A stretch of DNA of 64,000 bases, from positions 119,686 through 183,685 of the forward strand of contig NZ_QKMR01000008.1 in NCBI RefSeq assembly GCF_003208175.1. The letters are read 5' to 3'. Positions 26,568 through 34,720 of this stretch are shown here, piece after piece. The notes below the pieces were generated by a model. It saw nothing but the letters and a program-made list of their open reading frames with translations. It was not told where the DNA came from and did not search any database. The position numbers and the translations under genes are program-made. This DNA is from Ruminiclostridium sufflavum DSM 19573 (GTDB taxonomy: Bacteria; Bacillota; Clostridia; Acetivibrionales; DSM-1351). The stretch's first letter is position 1; each line of letters begins with the position of its first letter.

Positions 26568-27569
26568 TTAGCAGACAATAATTGAATTACAGAAACTTAT
26601 TAATTCAGCTTTCGCCTTACTACTCTCTAAAGAATTCAAAGAACTAATTGCCTTTTCTACATATCTACAAATAATTTGCTTTGACTCTTCTATAGCTCCA
26701 GTTTCATATAAAATTCTTCTTAGAAAACTAGGTTCAATAGTATCATCAAGCCTGAAAAATCCTTCTAAAACTTTTTTTTGCTCTTTATTTCCAAGTTTAT
26801 AAGCAATAGAAATAGGATATGTAACCAGTCTGTTTTTTTCATCTATATCTATTGGCTTACTTTCATGGCTGCTCCCATCCATATAATTAATTAAGTCATC
26901 CCTTATCTGATATGCTATACCAATGTTTAATCCAAAGTCACTTAGCAAACTGAGCTGAGAGCTTTTCCCATTTGCTAATATGCCTCCTATTTTGCATATA
27001 GCTGCAAAAAAATATGCTGTCTTAAACCGTATAACTTTAAAATAAATGTCCAAATTTATGTCAAGGTTTCCTATCAGTTGTTTCTCCATAAATTGACCAA
27101 TACACATATTTTGAAATGTTTTGTTTAGTATTTTCGAAATTAAAACATCCTTTTTCTTACTTTTATATTTTGATATCAACCACTCAGAATAAAAGATAAG
27201 AAAGTCCCCAAGCAAAATAGCTTCTGAAATACCAAATTTTTTATATACTGAATCACAATTTCTTCTCGTACTACTTTCATCAATAATATCATCATGTATC
27301 AAGCTGGCAGTGTGTAATATCTCAATAGCAGCAGCAACATATTTTATACCTTCATCAAAAGTGTCCTTTATGCAATTGTATGCCATATACATCATTAGTG
27401 GCCTTTTTAAAGCGCCTCCAGTATCAAGGCTATATGAAAGTTTATTATAGAACCCATCATATTCTTTGAAGTTATATTTTGCTTCACCAAACACTTTTGT
27501 AATGTCATTTTTTATTAGTTGATTCAATTCCTGAAGATAACTACAATCTGACGTAACCGAATTTTTCAT
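26568..27569 (-). CDS. Polyprenyl diphosphate synthase
   Basis: A 333-residue trans-prenyl synthase. The first Asp motif is LIHDDIIDESSTRR near residue 92 and the second is AYQIRDDLINY near residue 220 (DDxxN). Both retain the paired Asp needed for Mg-diphosphate binding, unlike the other synthase in the locus. The region before the first motif has bulky residues (AAAIEILHTASLIHDD), which influence chain length, but I cannot predict the product. ATG 27569 follows GAGGTG. It lies 30 bases after idi and would extend the IDI-balanced IPP/DMAPP pool to the cyclase substrate. Confidence 0.92.
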   Translation of the reverse strand: MKNSVTSDCSYLQELNQLIKNDITKVFGEAKYNFKEYDGFYNKLSYSLDTGGALKRPLMMYMAYNCIKDTFDEGIKYVAAAIEILHTASLIHDDIIDESSTRRNCDSVYKKFGISEAILLGDFLIFYSEWLISKYKSKKKDVLISKILNKTFQNMCIGQFMEKQLIGNLDINLDIYFKVIRFKTAYFFAAICKIGGILANGKSSQLSLLSDFGLNIGIAYQIRDDLINYMDGSSHESKPIDIDEKNRLVTYPISIAYKLGNKEQKKVLEGFFRLDDTIEPSFLRRILYETGAIEESKQIICRYVEKAISSLNSLESSKAKAELISFCNSIIVC

Positions 27570-27599
27570 AAACACCTCATTGTTTCTTCTTTTTATACT

Positions 27600-28142
27600 T
27601 TATTTGTTTTTACCGCTATCCTTGTGCAAATTACCGTTTAGAGCTTTAACTACATCCTTAAAAGTGATCTTAAACCAACATGTATATTTTTCTGGATTTA
27701 TTACTATATCTTCTGCAATAAAATCTATATTCTCCCACTTTACCACTTCAACCTCGCTATGATTTGGCCGAGGTAAACCATCAAAGTTTCCAATATAAAC
27801 ATGATCATATTCATGTTCAATTAAACCATTATCAAACTGTTCTTTATAAATGAAACTATAGACCTCCTGCAATTTACAATCAAACCCCATTTCCTCCTCT
27901 AATCGTTTGTGAATTGCTAACTCAAGATTTTCTTCCAAATTTGGATGACTACAACATGTATTTGACCAAAGACCACCTGAATGGTATTTACACTTTGCCC
28001 TCTTCTGTAATAAAAGTTCTTTCTTTGAATTAAAAATGAAGATAGAGAAAGCTCTATGTAGCTTACCTATTGTATGGACTTTTAATTTTTCCTCACTCCC
28101 TATTTCATTATCATATTGATCAACAAGTACAAGATTCCCCAC
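27600..28142 (-). CDS. idi: Isopentenyl-diphosphate delta-isomerase, type I
   Basis: A 180-residue Nudix-fold enzyme that interconverts IPP and DMAPP. The active-site Cys is in NTCCSHPN near residue 63, the Nudix-type glutamates are in KRLEEEMGFD, and the catalytic Glu is in EHEYDHVYIG near 110. The GTG start at 28142 is preceded by GGAGG at seven bases. It is the first gene of the terpenoid operon. Type I IDI is not required for the MEP route, since IspH makes both isomers. Its presence therefore suggests need for a controlled DMAPP:IPP ratio. Confidence 0.95.
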   Translation of the reverse strand: MGNLVLVDQYDNEIGSEEKLKVHTIGKLHRAFSIFIFNSKKELLLQKRAKCKYHSGGLWSNTCCSHPNLEENLELAIHKRLEEEMGFDCKLQEVYSFIYKEQFDNGLIEHEYDHVYIGNFDGLPRPNHSEVEVVKWENIDFIAEDIVINPEKYTCWFKITFKDVVKALNGNLHKDSGKNK

Positions 28143-28840
28143 TTCTTCACCTCCTTTAAATATTTACTCTATAGTCTTGATAGCATTAATTTAAGTAATT
28201 GTTCCTATTACTTTTATTATTTTTACAACAAATAATATACTTTTTATTTACAGTATCTTCTTTTTATGGTATAAATATTACCATAAGTAAATTTTTTATA
28301 AAAGTTCTAAAAATTATACTCATTTTATGCTGAAAGTTCTATATTTTTAGGTTAAAACCCAAATTTAAGTTATTTTAGGTTTCTATAGAATAAATAGAAT
28401 CAGTATAATTTATTGTTTTTTACTGGATGCATCTATAGGGGAGAAAAAAGCGATTATTTATTTTTAAAGACATGCTTGTCTAAACTTATTCTAGACGATA
28501 TATTCGTTTTTTAGCACTTTCATACTTATTATTAGATTAGTAATAAGTTCAGACATTATCTTTCATCAAATATATCTTATATAGGTAGCAAAGGGTAAAT
28601 GGTAAATGATAAATACGACTTATTATTAAATAATTTTATCTATGTAGCATTATGGTAAACGATAGATAATTCAGTTACTTTTTATTTGCTAATAATTTTT
28701 AAAAGCAAAAAATCTTATTTGAATATGCAAATTTTGAGATAATCGAAACTTTTGTAATTCCACAGAAAATTGTGTAGTAAGATGAATGGGTTTAAGGCAT
28801 TCACAAATGCTTAAAATATAAATTAAAGGGGACTAAAATA
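28143..28840. promoter_or_regulatory. Divergent intergenic region upstream of the terpenoid operon
   Basis: This 700-base AT-rich stretch separates idi (minus) from a plus-strand membrane gene. On the minus strand TATAAT (28313-28318) lies 17 bases from TAGAAC (28336-28341). AGAACTTT occurs twice, at 28301-28308 and 28333-28340, 32 bases apart. There is an inverted repeat GTCTA-N9-TAGAC at 28478-28496. The plus-strand half has tandem GGTAAATG-like copies near 28595. These are candidate control elements for the operon; none is proven and no gene is visible. Confidence 0.35.
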
Positions 28841-29353
28841 ATGAGCAATAATGTCAAGTTATATGAAGAAGGGCAGGAAAACACCTCTACTTTAAACGTA
28901 ATTATAGGAAATATTATTATGATCTTATGGTTTGCTGTAGGAACATTAGCCTGCGCGTTTTTAAGTCGAATAGTAGCAATAATCTATCTTACCTATTCAA
29001 TTGTTATGATATATTTTGTAATGAGAAAATTAGTTTGTACAAATTGTTACTATTACGGCAAAAACTGTAGTATGGGTTGGGGTAAATTAGCTTCCCTGTT
29101 TTTTAAGAAGGGAGACATTTCAAAATTTAAAGGCTGTGGAGGTCAGAAGCTTGCTCCCGTTGTCTATGGTGTAATCTCTATAATCCCTATCATATTAATT
29201 ATAATATCTTTGGTAAAAGCTTTTACATTAACTAAAATTGCAGTTTTAGTAGTATTTTTGCTTATCACCGTATATACAAATGTAATAAGCAGAAAAACAT
29301 CTTGTAGTAAGTGTAAAATGAGATATGAATGTTCTGGTTGCATAGTAAAATAA
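28841..29353 (+). CDS. Cys-rich membrane protein of unknown function
   Basis: A 170-residue protein with four hydrophobic segments (near residues 20-42, 45-64, 107-125, 128-147). It has two cytoplasmic-looking Cys blocks: CTNCYYYGKNCSMGWGK near residue 68 and CSKCKMRYECSGC near 157. The spacing suggests a metal or iron-sulfur site shared between the inter-helix loop and the tail. AAAGGGG lies seven bases before ATG. It is transcribed divergently from the terpenoid operon; a functional link is possible but unproven. I do not recognise a named family. Confidence 0.75.
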   Translation: MSNNVKLYEEGQENTSTLNVIIGNIIMILWFAVGTLACAFLSRIVAIIYLTYSIVMIYFVMRKLVCTNCYYYGKNCSMGWGKLASLFFKKGDISKFKGCGGQKLAPVVYGVISIIPIILIIISLVKAFTLTKIAVLVVFLLITVYTNVISRKTSCSKCKMRYECSGCIVK

Positions 29354-29640
29354 TTTTTAACTTCATTTACATAAATATATTTTTGTATTTATAAGTCAGG
29401 ACGACCCGCTTGGCGGACAATGTCGTCAACTTAAGGAAAATTCAATAAATATCAAAAATACTTGACAAGGTAACCCAAAATGTTGCCTCGCAATTTACCT
29501 GCCTATAACTATTAACATTTTGCAACTCGAGAATATCTCCCTTTTCAAACTCAACATTACTGGTACTTGCATATGCAAGTGCCAGTAATGTTCCCTCTCT
29601 TTTTTTAAATAGTTTTTTAGAATAGGACCAAAGCCTATCT
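29354..29640. other. Intergenic stretch with a 40-bp near-perfect palindrome
   Basis: No gene is seen. At 29553-29572 and 29573-29592 two 20-base arms (AACATTACTGGTACTTGCAT and its complement, with one G:T pair) meet without a loop. A short C/T spacer and seven T residues follow at 29600-29606. This is either a strong plus-strand terminator or an insertion-element relic. The block ACCCGCTTGGCGGACA (near 29403-29418) looks more GC-rich than its surroundings and may be remnant element DNA. Confidence 0.4.
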
Positions 29641-29829
29641 GCGAATAAAAAGGAATATCCGACCGTTTCCCCAAAGACAGCATTTGTTGAAATTCAGAAA
29701 ACGGAGAAGGTTCCCGTTTCATCTTATGGAGTAATTCTGAGCTGGAAGGATGTCAGCATCAAGATTTCATCAAAGCACGAAGCCCTCTTTGCAGCAGAGG
29801 TAATCCGCGCACTGCAATCCTCATGTTGA
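29641..29829 (+). pseudogene. IS66 tnpA remnant (C-terminal part)
   Basis: A plus-strand frame reads ANKKEYPTVSPKTAFVEIQ and later LSWKDVSIKISSKHEALFA and AAEVIRALQSSC to a TGA at 29827. This matches the C-terminal half of the short IS66 TnpA protein. There is no start codon with a site, and an in-frame stop lies just upstream, so the N-terminal DNA-binding part is lost. Its stop overlaps the start of the tnpB remnant, as in intact IS66 elements. Confidence 0.6.
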
Positions 29830-29930
29830 GTTCATTTATTTCAGGAGCGGAGCACATTTACCTTGCATATGGCGCAACTGATTTCAGGAAGCAGGCTGAA
29901 TCACGAGGGAATGCCCGTAAATGCTTATAA
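29823..29930 (+). pseudogene. IS66 tnpB remnant, truncated after 25 codons
   Basis: MLSSFISGAEHIYLAYGATD and FRKQAE match the start of IS66 TnpB, normally about 115 residues. The frame then runs into unrelated codons and stops at 29930, so an internal deletion removed most of tnpB up to the tnpC leader. Confidence 0.65.
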
Positions 29931-30025
29931 ATTCGACATTTTGCGGGCTTTTGTCATGTAGAAAAGCAGCCCGAAAAATGGTATACTATTCGTAGATAAA
30001 ACGTGATGGGAAAGTCGGTGAGGTA

Positions 30026-31648
30026 ATGACGGAACAGGAAGAACTGCTCATGCTGAGAGCCCTGGTTGCAAAGCAAGAGGAAGAACTGAAACAGAAGGAT
30101 AAAACGATTGAACAACAAAATATCCGTATAGAAAACATGATTCAGGCGCTACTTCACGCAAGGCAAAAGATGTTCGGGAAATCGACTGAGGTTACCGTTC
30201 ATTTCCCCGGACAGATGAACCTGTTCTCTACCACACAGGACCTAGCGAAAGAACTTTTTCAGGAGCAGAAAAAGATAACTGTGCCTGCACATCAGCGAAA
30301 TACAAGACAGCCCGGTGTCCGCGCTGAGGTGCTTGCCTCACTTCCCAAGGATGTTGATGAATATATCATCAATCCGGAAGAGGTATGTTCCACCTGTGGC
30401 GGCAAGCTGAAAGTAATCGGAAAAAGGCTGATCCGCACTGAGGTAGAGGTTATTCCTGCAAAGCTCAAGGTGGTGCAGATTGTACAACAGATCGCAAAGT
30501 GTACAGAATGTGGTACCGGGAAAAATGATAACCCAAAGGATCATTTTCAGAAAGCGGCAATTCCCAGCTCAGTATTACCTCATTTCATTGCAACGGCTTC
30601 TCTTGTAGCTCAGATAATGTATCAGAAATTCACGATGGGGATCCCACTGAGCCGTCAGGAAAAGGACTGGTACCGACTTGGATTGATACTTCCGCGAAAC
30701 AACATGGCGCACTGGGTAATCCGATGCAGTGAAAAATGGTTGATTCCAATCTATAACAGGATACATTCTGAATTAATGAAATGTGACTGCCTGCATATGG
30801 ATGAAACTAGAATTCAGTGCAACAAGGAAGAAGGAAGAAAAGCCAATACCAATTCCTTCATGTGGGTTATCCTGAGTGGTGTAACGGAAGGTATTACGGC
30901 TTCCTACTTTCATTATTCGCCATCCCGAAGTGGTAAGGTTGCTCAGAAGCTACTGGCAGAATTCAAAGGTTATCTGACCACCGATGCATATATCGCTTAT
31001 GAAAAGGTGGATAATATCAAAAGAAACCTTTGCTGGGCTCATGTTCGTAGGTATATGATAGAGAGCCTTCCTTTGGATAGCCGCGGAAAGGATATCCCCG
31101 GATCGAAAGGTGCTGAGGGACGGGATATGATCGACCTTCTATTCAAACTGGAAGATGAAATGAAGAATATTTCGCCTGAAACCAGAAAAGAAAAGCGTCA
31201 GGTGGCATCCCGTGCCATCCTTGATGCCTTTTGGTCGTGGATTGAAAAGACATCAGCTCTTTCTACACCAAATGAGAAGCTGACTAAGGCACTTGCATAT
31301 GCAACTAACCATAAAGATTACCTCGAAACATTCTTGGAGGATGGACGGCTACCGATCTCGAACAATCTTTGTGAGGCCAATATCAAACCGTATGCGATGG
31401 CTCGAAGAGCCTGGCTGTTTGCTGACACTCCAAAGGGTGCAACTGCAAATGCAGTATTATATACCATTGTTGAATCGGCCAAGGCAAATGCTCTCGATGT
31501 TTATGAGTATATACGTTTTCTGCTCAATACAATGCCAGACACAGATTTTCATAATCATCCAGAACAGATAGATGCTTACCTGCCATGGTCAAAAGATTTG
31601 CCCCGGGAATGCAGGTTGAATAAGAGGATAAAAAAGGAATTCCGGTAG
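30026..31648 (+). CDS. tnpC: IS66 family transposase (TnpC)
   Basis: A 540-residue DDE transposase. It begins with a coiled-coil (MTEQEELLMLRALVAKQEEE onward) and has a zinc-knuckle region with CSTCGGKL and CTECG near residue 120-160. The catalytic region is MDETRIQ near 260, YLTTDAYIAYEKV near 315 and SNNLCEANIKPYAMARRAW near 450, fitting the D-D-E triad of IS66. GGTGAGG is immediately upstream of the ATG with short spacing. Codon use and GC content are higher than in neighbouring genes, consistent with transfer. The frame looks intact, but with tnpA and tnpB truncated the element is probably not mobile by itself. Confidence 0.93.
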   Translation: MTEQEELLMLRALVAKQEEELKQKDKTIEQQNIRIENMIQALLHARQKMFGKSTEVTVHFPGQMNLFSTTQDLAKELFQEQKKITVPAHQRNTRQPGVRAEVLASLPKDVDEYIINPEEVCSTCGGKLKVIGKRLIRTEVEVIPAKLKVVQIVQQIAKCTECGTGKNDNPKDHFQKAAIPSSVLPHFIATASLVAQIMYQKFTMGIPLSRQEKDWYRLGLILPRNNMAHWVIRCSEKWLIPIYNRIHSELMKCDCLHMDETRIQCNKEEGRKANTNSFMWVILSGVTEGITASYFHYSPSRSGKVAQKLLAEFKGYLTTDAYIAYEKVDNIKRNLCWAHVRRYMIESLPLDSRGKDIPGSKGAEGRDMIDLLFKLEDEMKNISPETRKEKRQVASRAILDAFWSWIEKTSALSTPNEKLTKALAYATNHKDYLETFLEDGRLPISNNLCEANIKPYAMARRAWLFADTPKGATANAVLYTIVESAKANALDVYEYIRFLLNTMPDTDFHNHPEQIDAYLPWSKDLPRECRLNKRIKKEFR

Positions 31649-31680
31649 GAGCTAATTGTAGCACACTGGAATTCTTTTTT
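31636..31680 (+). terminator. Terminator after tnpC
   Basis: GGAATTCC (31636-31643) pairs with GGAATTC (31668-31674) across a loop of about 24 bases. Six T residues follow. The tnpC stop lies inside the loop. Confidence 0.6.
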
Positions 31681-31813
31681 ACATACGCCATGTTTTGAAT
31701 CACTTACAATATAATTTATCTTCCAGTTCTTCAATAGTAGGCAGACTACTTTAAAACTATATTTGTATGCGCATATTTCTTACTTTGCAGGAAATGAATC
31801 AAGCAAATTGGAT

Positions 31814-32755
31814 TTATAAGGTTTCACTAATAAATTTCTTCACTGATGCTGCAATTTTCTTATACTCAATATCCTGTACATAGTGACTGCAATCAAGCTG
31901 AATAAAGGTTCCATTCTGAATCTGTTTCATAAATTCCTGCTGGCAAGAGCACCAATAATTATCGTTAAAGCCCGTTCCCTTTCCATTAGAACCAAATAAC
32001 AGTACTGGCACTGTTATATCAGCTGGAGAACAAAGTTTCGCCGCATTTTCCTTAACGGCTTTCACTTCATTAATCATATCCTTTGTTGCAGTTCTTCGAT
32101 AGAACACCGCACGATAGATTTTCTTTTCCTGTTCAGTCAGATTGCCATATTTAATGGCATCACTTTCCGCTGCATCAGGGAGTAACCTTGTAATTCCTAG
32201 TTTTGCTGCAAGAGCTCCAAGCGTTAATGTTACTGTACTAGGTTCAAAATTTTTATAGGTATCCTTTACTGCCATATCTAATCCAATAATTGCTTCAACT
32301 TCATCTGGATACTGTTGCTGCCAATATAAAGCTTCAATACCTGACATGGAATGTGGGCATAAGATGTAAGGTCCAGTCACTCCAGCTTGTATCAGTGCTT
32401 CCCTCGTCTCACTCAGTATAGTCTCAATGTCTCTGGTGCCTCCTGATACATCACTAAATCCATATCCAAACTTCTCTACAATAGCAATTTTATACTTGTC
32501 ACTTAGACAAGAGCCTAATGATTTAAAATCCAGAATCGGTGAAGATGTCCCACTTCCAGACATAAAGACAAGTGTTTTATCTCCCTCTCCCTCGAAGTAT
32601 ACGCTCATTTTATGTCCATTTACAGTAACCAAGGTTCCTAAAGGCGTCATTAATTCCTTCTCTTTGTTTAGCATGATAAAATGATAAATGATACATCCCA
32701 AAAAGCACAAAACAATAATACAAACTAAAAATTTAATCATTTTTCTGAATTTCAT
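31814..32755 (-). CDS. Membrane-anchored alpha/beta hydrolase
   Basis: A 313-residue alpha/beta-hydrolase with an N-terminal anchor (residues 8-28, KFLVCIIVLCFLGCIIYHFI). The nucleophile elbow is CPHSMSG near residue 136 instead of the usual GHSxG. The oxyanion-type VFMSGSGTSS is near 65, and the catalytic His is likely in LDCSHYVQ near 290. The catalytic domain probably faces outside. GGAGGGA lies five bases before ATG. It is last in the NRPS-PKS operon, 31 bases after the acyltransferase. It may process or inactivate the product (inference). Confidence 0.85.
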   Translation of the reverse strand: MKFRKMIKFLVCIIVLCFLGCIIYHFIMLNKEKELMTPLGTLVTVNGHKMSVYFEGEGDKTLVFMSGSGTSSPILDFKSLGSCLSDKYKIAIVEKFGYGFSDVSGGTRDIETILSETREALIQAGVTGPYILCPHSMSGIEALYWQQQYPDEVEAIIGLDMAVKDTYKNFEPSTVTLTLGALAAKLGITRLLPDAAESDAIKYGNLTEQEKKIYRAVFYRRTATKDMINEVKAVKENAAKLCSPADITVPVLLFGSNGKGTGFNDNYWCSCQQEFMKQIQNGTFIQLDCSHYVQDIEYKKIAASVKKFISETL

Positions 32756-32786
32756 TATTCCCTCCTTCGCAGCAATCTAATATTAC

Positions 32787-34001
32787 CTAGCCAAATTTAA
32801 TGTTAAGATAATCCATGCTATCAAGTGTCTGGACTTTGTAGCCTTTTAACTTCATCGTATCCATGAATAGCCGGCGCACATATTCTTCCTGCTTGGCATC
32901 TTTTTTTCCAGCCGAAGCTATGTCTTGAGATAAATAAAGCTTTCTTAATAAATTATAATTCTTCGTAATATCTTGATATTCTGTACAGCCCTCTTTATCT
33001 GCATATGTTGTAATATAATATAGATAATGTTCAATTTGCTTTTTCAGACTGTCTGTTTCCTTCTCAACCTTTTTATTCTTAAAGTCACTGTCTGCCCTGC
33101 CGACTTCCTTATTTGCCGAAAACACCTGAGCATCAGGATATTCCCTCTTTACAATCTTTCCAAGGACACTTCCTGGTCCAAATTCCACCCAGTTATTCAC
33201 ACCAGTCAGATACGCATAGTTCATACAATCACTAAAATGTATAGGCATATACATCTGCTCCACCAGATATTTTTTTAAGTAAATATCTTTACATGGTCTA
33301 CCTGTTACATTAGATATCATTGGAACAACCATTTTGTGTAAAACAAGCTTGTCCATATATTCTGCTAATTTTACCGAATACTTTTTCATATGTTTAGTGT
33401 GAAAGGGATAAGGTAGTTTTAATTTTTTCACAATCGCATTGTCATATAACATAGTAACGTAATTCTCAAAATTTTCGAAATCATCTTTTTGAATTGTTAC
33501 AATAGTCTGGCTGCTTCCATTGTAATTGCTTATGTTTACATCCCTTTCTTTTGCAGCATTATAGCTTTCTACTAACATCTCCACTTCCACTGAAGATATC
33601 CCAATAACGGATACCATTAGAAACTCAGCATTTACGTGTGTCATCAATTCTCCACGTAATTTTATAAGATTAAGACCTGTATCAAAATCAACTGCTCCCA
33701 TGCAAGCTAATGCAGCAAACTCACCCATACTGTGTCCAACAACTACATTTGGCTTGTAGCTGGTTTCTTCCTTAAGCATTTGAAACAGCATATATTCATA
33801 CACATAATTTAATGGCTGGCTGTAATGTGTCTTAAATATTTTTTCCTCATCATGGGACACTTTCAATATGTCATACCCAAGAACCTCAGATGCCCTCTCC
33901 AAAATTTCTCTGCTTTGACCCATATCTATAAATGGATCAAACATATCGGCAAATTGGGAACCCTGCCCTGTAAATAAAGCATTATATAAATTATTTTCCA
34001 C
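32787..34001 (-). CDS. Free-standing acyltransferase (trans-AT, malonyl-type) with C-terminal extension
   Basis: A 405-residue protein. Residues 1-290 are a FabD/trans-AT domain with FTGQGSQ near 8, [11 protein letters not shown] near 86, and YPFHTKHM near 200; the Phe-His pair (PFH) suits malonyl-CoA. The last 100 residues, rich in charged helices, are extra compared with the usual 290-320. I start at GTG 34001 because GGTGGAG lies seven bases upstream, and it begins one base after the ATPase stop; the 13 extra upstream codons of the longer frame run into that gene. It should load malonyl onto the AT-less KS module of the 2,310-residue protein. Confidence 0.9.
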   Translation of the reverse strand: MENNLYNALFTGQGSQFADMFDPFIDMGQSREILERASEVLGYDILKVSHDEEKIFKTHYSQPLNYVYEYMLFQMLKEETSYKPNVVVGHSMGEFAALACMGAVDFDTGLNLIKLRGELMTHVNAEFLMVSVIGISSVEVEMLVESYNAAKERDVNISNYNGSSQTIVTIQKDDFENFENYVTMLYDNAIVKKLKLPYPFHTKHMKKYSVKLAEYMDKLVLHKMVVPMISNVTGRPCKDIYLKKYLVEQMYMPIHFSDCMNYAYLTGVNNWVEFGPGSVLGKIVKREYPDAQVFSANKEVGRADSDFKNKKVEKETDSLKKQIEHYLYYITTYADKEGCTEYQDITKNYNLLRKLYLSQDIASAGKKDAKQEEYVRRLFMDTMKLKGYKVQTLDSMDYLNIKFG

Positions 34002-34002
34002 T

Positions 34003-34701
34003 CTATTTCTCCACCTTTTCCGAAGTAAGAATCTTACCATCCTTCATTCTGATAATACTAGTACCATACTGTGCCGAACCAGCTGAATGCGTTACCTGTA
34101 CAATCGTTGTTTTGTATTGCTGGTTTATATCCCTTAATAACTTCATGACAGTTTCTCCGGATACACTATCCAAATTACCAATGGGTTCATCTGCCAGAAT
34201 TAAATCAGGCTGTGTAATCAGAGCCCTGGCGATTGCAACCCTCTGCTGCTGTCCACCCGAAAGTTGGCTTGGTTTGCATTTGTATTTATCTGTCATTCCG
34301 ATTACTTCTAAAATATCATTTAGCTCCTTCTTCTTTTTCTCAGCCTTAACTCCAGCCATAACAAGAGGAAGCATAATATTTTCCGCTACACTTAATCCCT
34401 GTACAAGATTGTAGAACTGAAAAACAAAGCCAATCTTTGAACAGCGAAGCTTACTTCTTTTTCTCTCTGATAATTTGTTTATATCTTGATCAAACAGCAT
34501 AACCTGTCCATCTGTTGGCTTATCTAATCCCCCAAGCAGATATAAAAATGTACTCTTACCACAACCAGAAGGCCCCATTACGGACATAAACTCTCCCTTC
34601 TCAACTTGAAGGTCGATGCCCTTTAATATCTGATTTTTCACATCCGAATTGGAAAATTCCTTGGTTACTTTCTTTGTCTCCAATACAATATTATTACTCA
34701 T
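34003..34701 (-). CDS. ABC transporter ATP-binding protein (LolD/MacB-type)
   Basis: A 232-residue ATPase. Walker A is GPSGCGKST near 40, the signature is [15 protein letters not shown] near 142, Walker B is [13 protein letters not shown] near 162, and the switch His is in VTHSAGSA. I start at ATG 34701 because GGGGGG lies six bases upstream; the 34728 start overlaps the permease stop. It powers the adjacent FtsX-type permease. MacB-type systems export peptides, which fits the lipopeptide-like product. Confidence 0.93.
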   Translation of the reverse strand: MSNNIVLETKKVTKEFSNSDVKNQILKGIDLQVEKGEFMSVMGPSGCGKSTFLYLLGGLDKPTDGQVMLFDQDINKLSERKRSKLRCSKIGFVFQFYNLVQGLSVAENIMLPLVMAGVKAEKKKKELNDILEVIGMTDKYKCKPSQLSGGQQQRVAIARALITQPDLILADEPIGNLDSVSGETVMKLLRDINQQYKTTIVQVTHSAGSAQYGTSIIRMKDGKILTSEKVEK

Positions 34702-34720
34702 AGCTATCCCCCCTTTATGT

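Larger units (their letters stand above)
29641..31680 (+). mobile_element. Decayed IS66-family element
   Basis: The order tnpA remnant, tnpB remnant, tnpC and terminator is that of an IS66 element with an internal deletion. Terminal inverted repeats could not be located, so the limits given are those of the recognisable coding parts plus the terminator. It separates the terpenoid and NRPS-PKS clusters. Confidence 0.6.

Noticed and set aside
28590..28640. GGTAAATG tandem-like copies as a binding site array
   Set aside because: Only about three imperfect copies in very AT-rich DNA; chance is likely and spacing is irregular.
29397..29440. GC-rich block as the IS66 left inverted repeat
   Set aside because: No matching inverted copy was found after tnpC, so the boundary is unsupported.
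29495..29722. 75-codon minus-strand frame across the palindrome
   Set aside because: Overlaps the tnpA remnant and the palindrome, with no recognisable protein or site.
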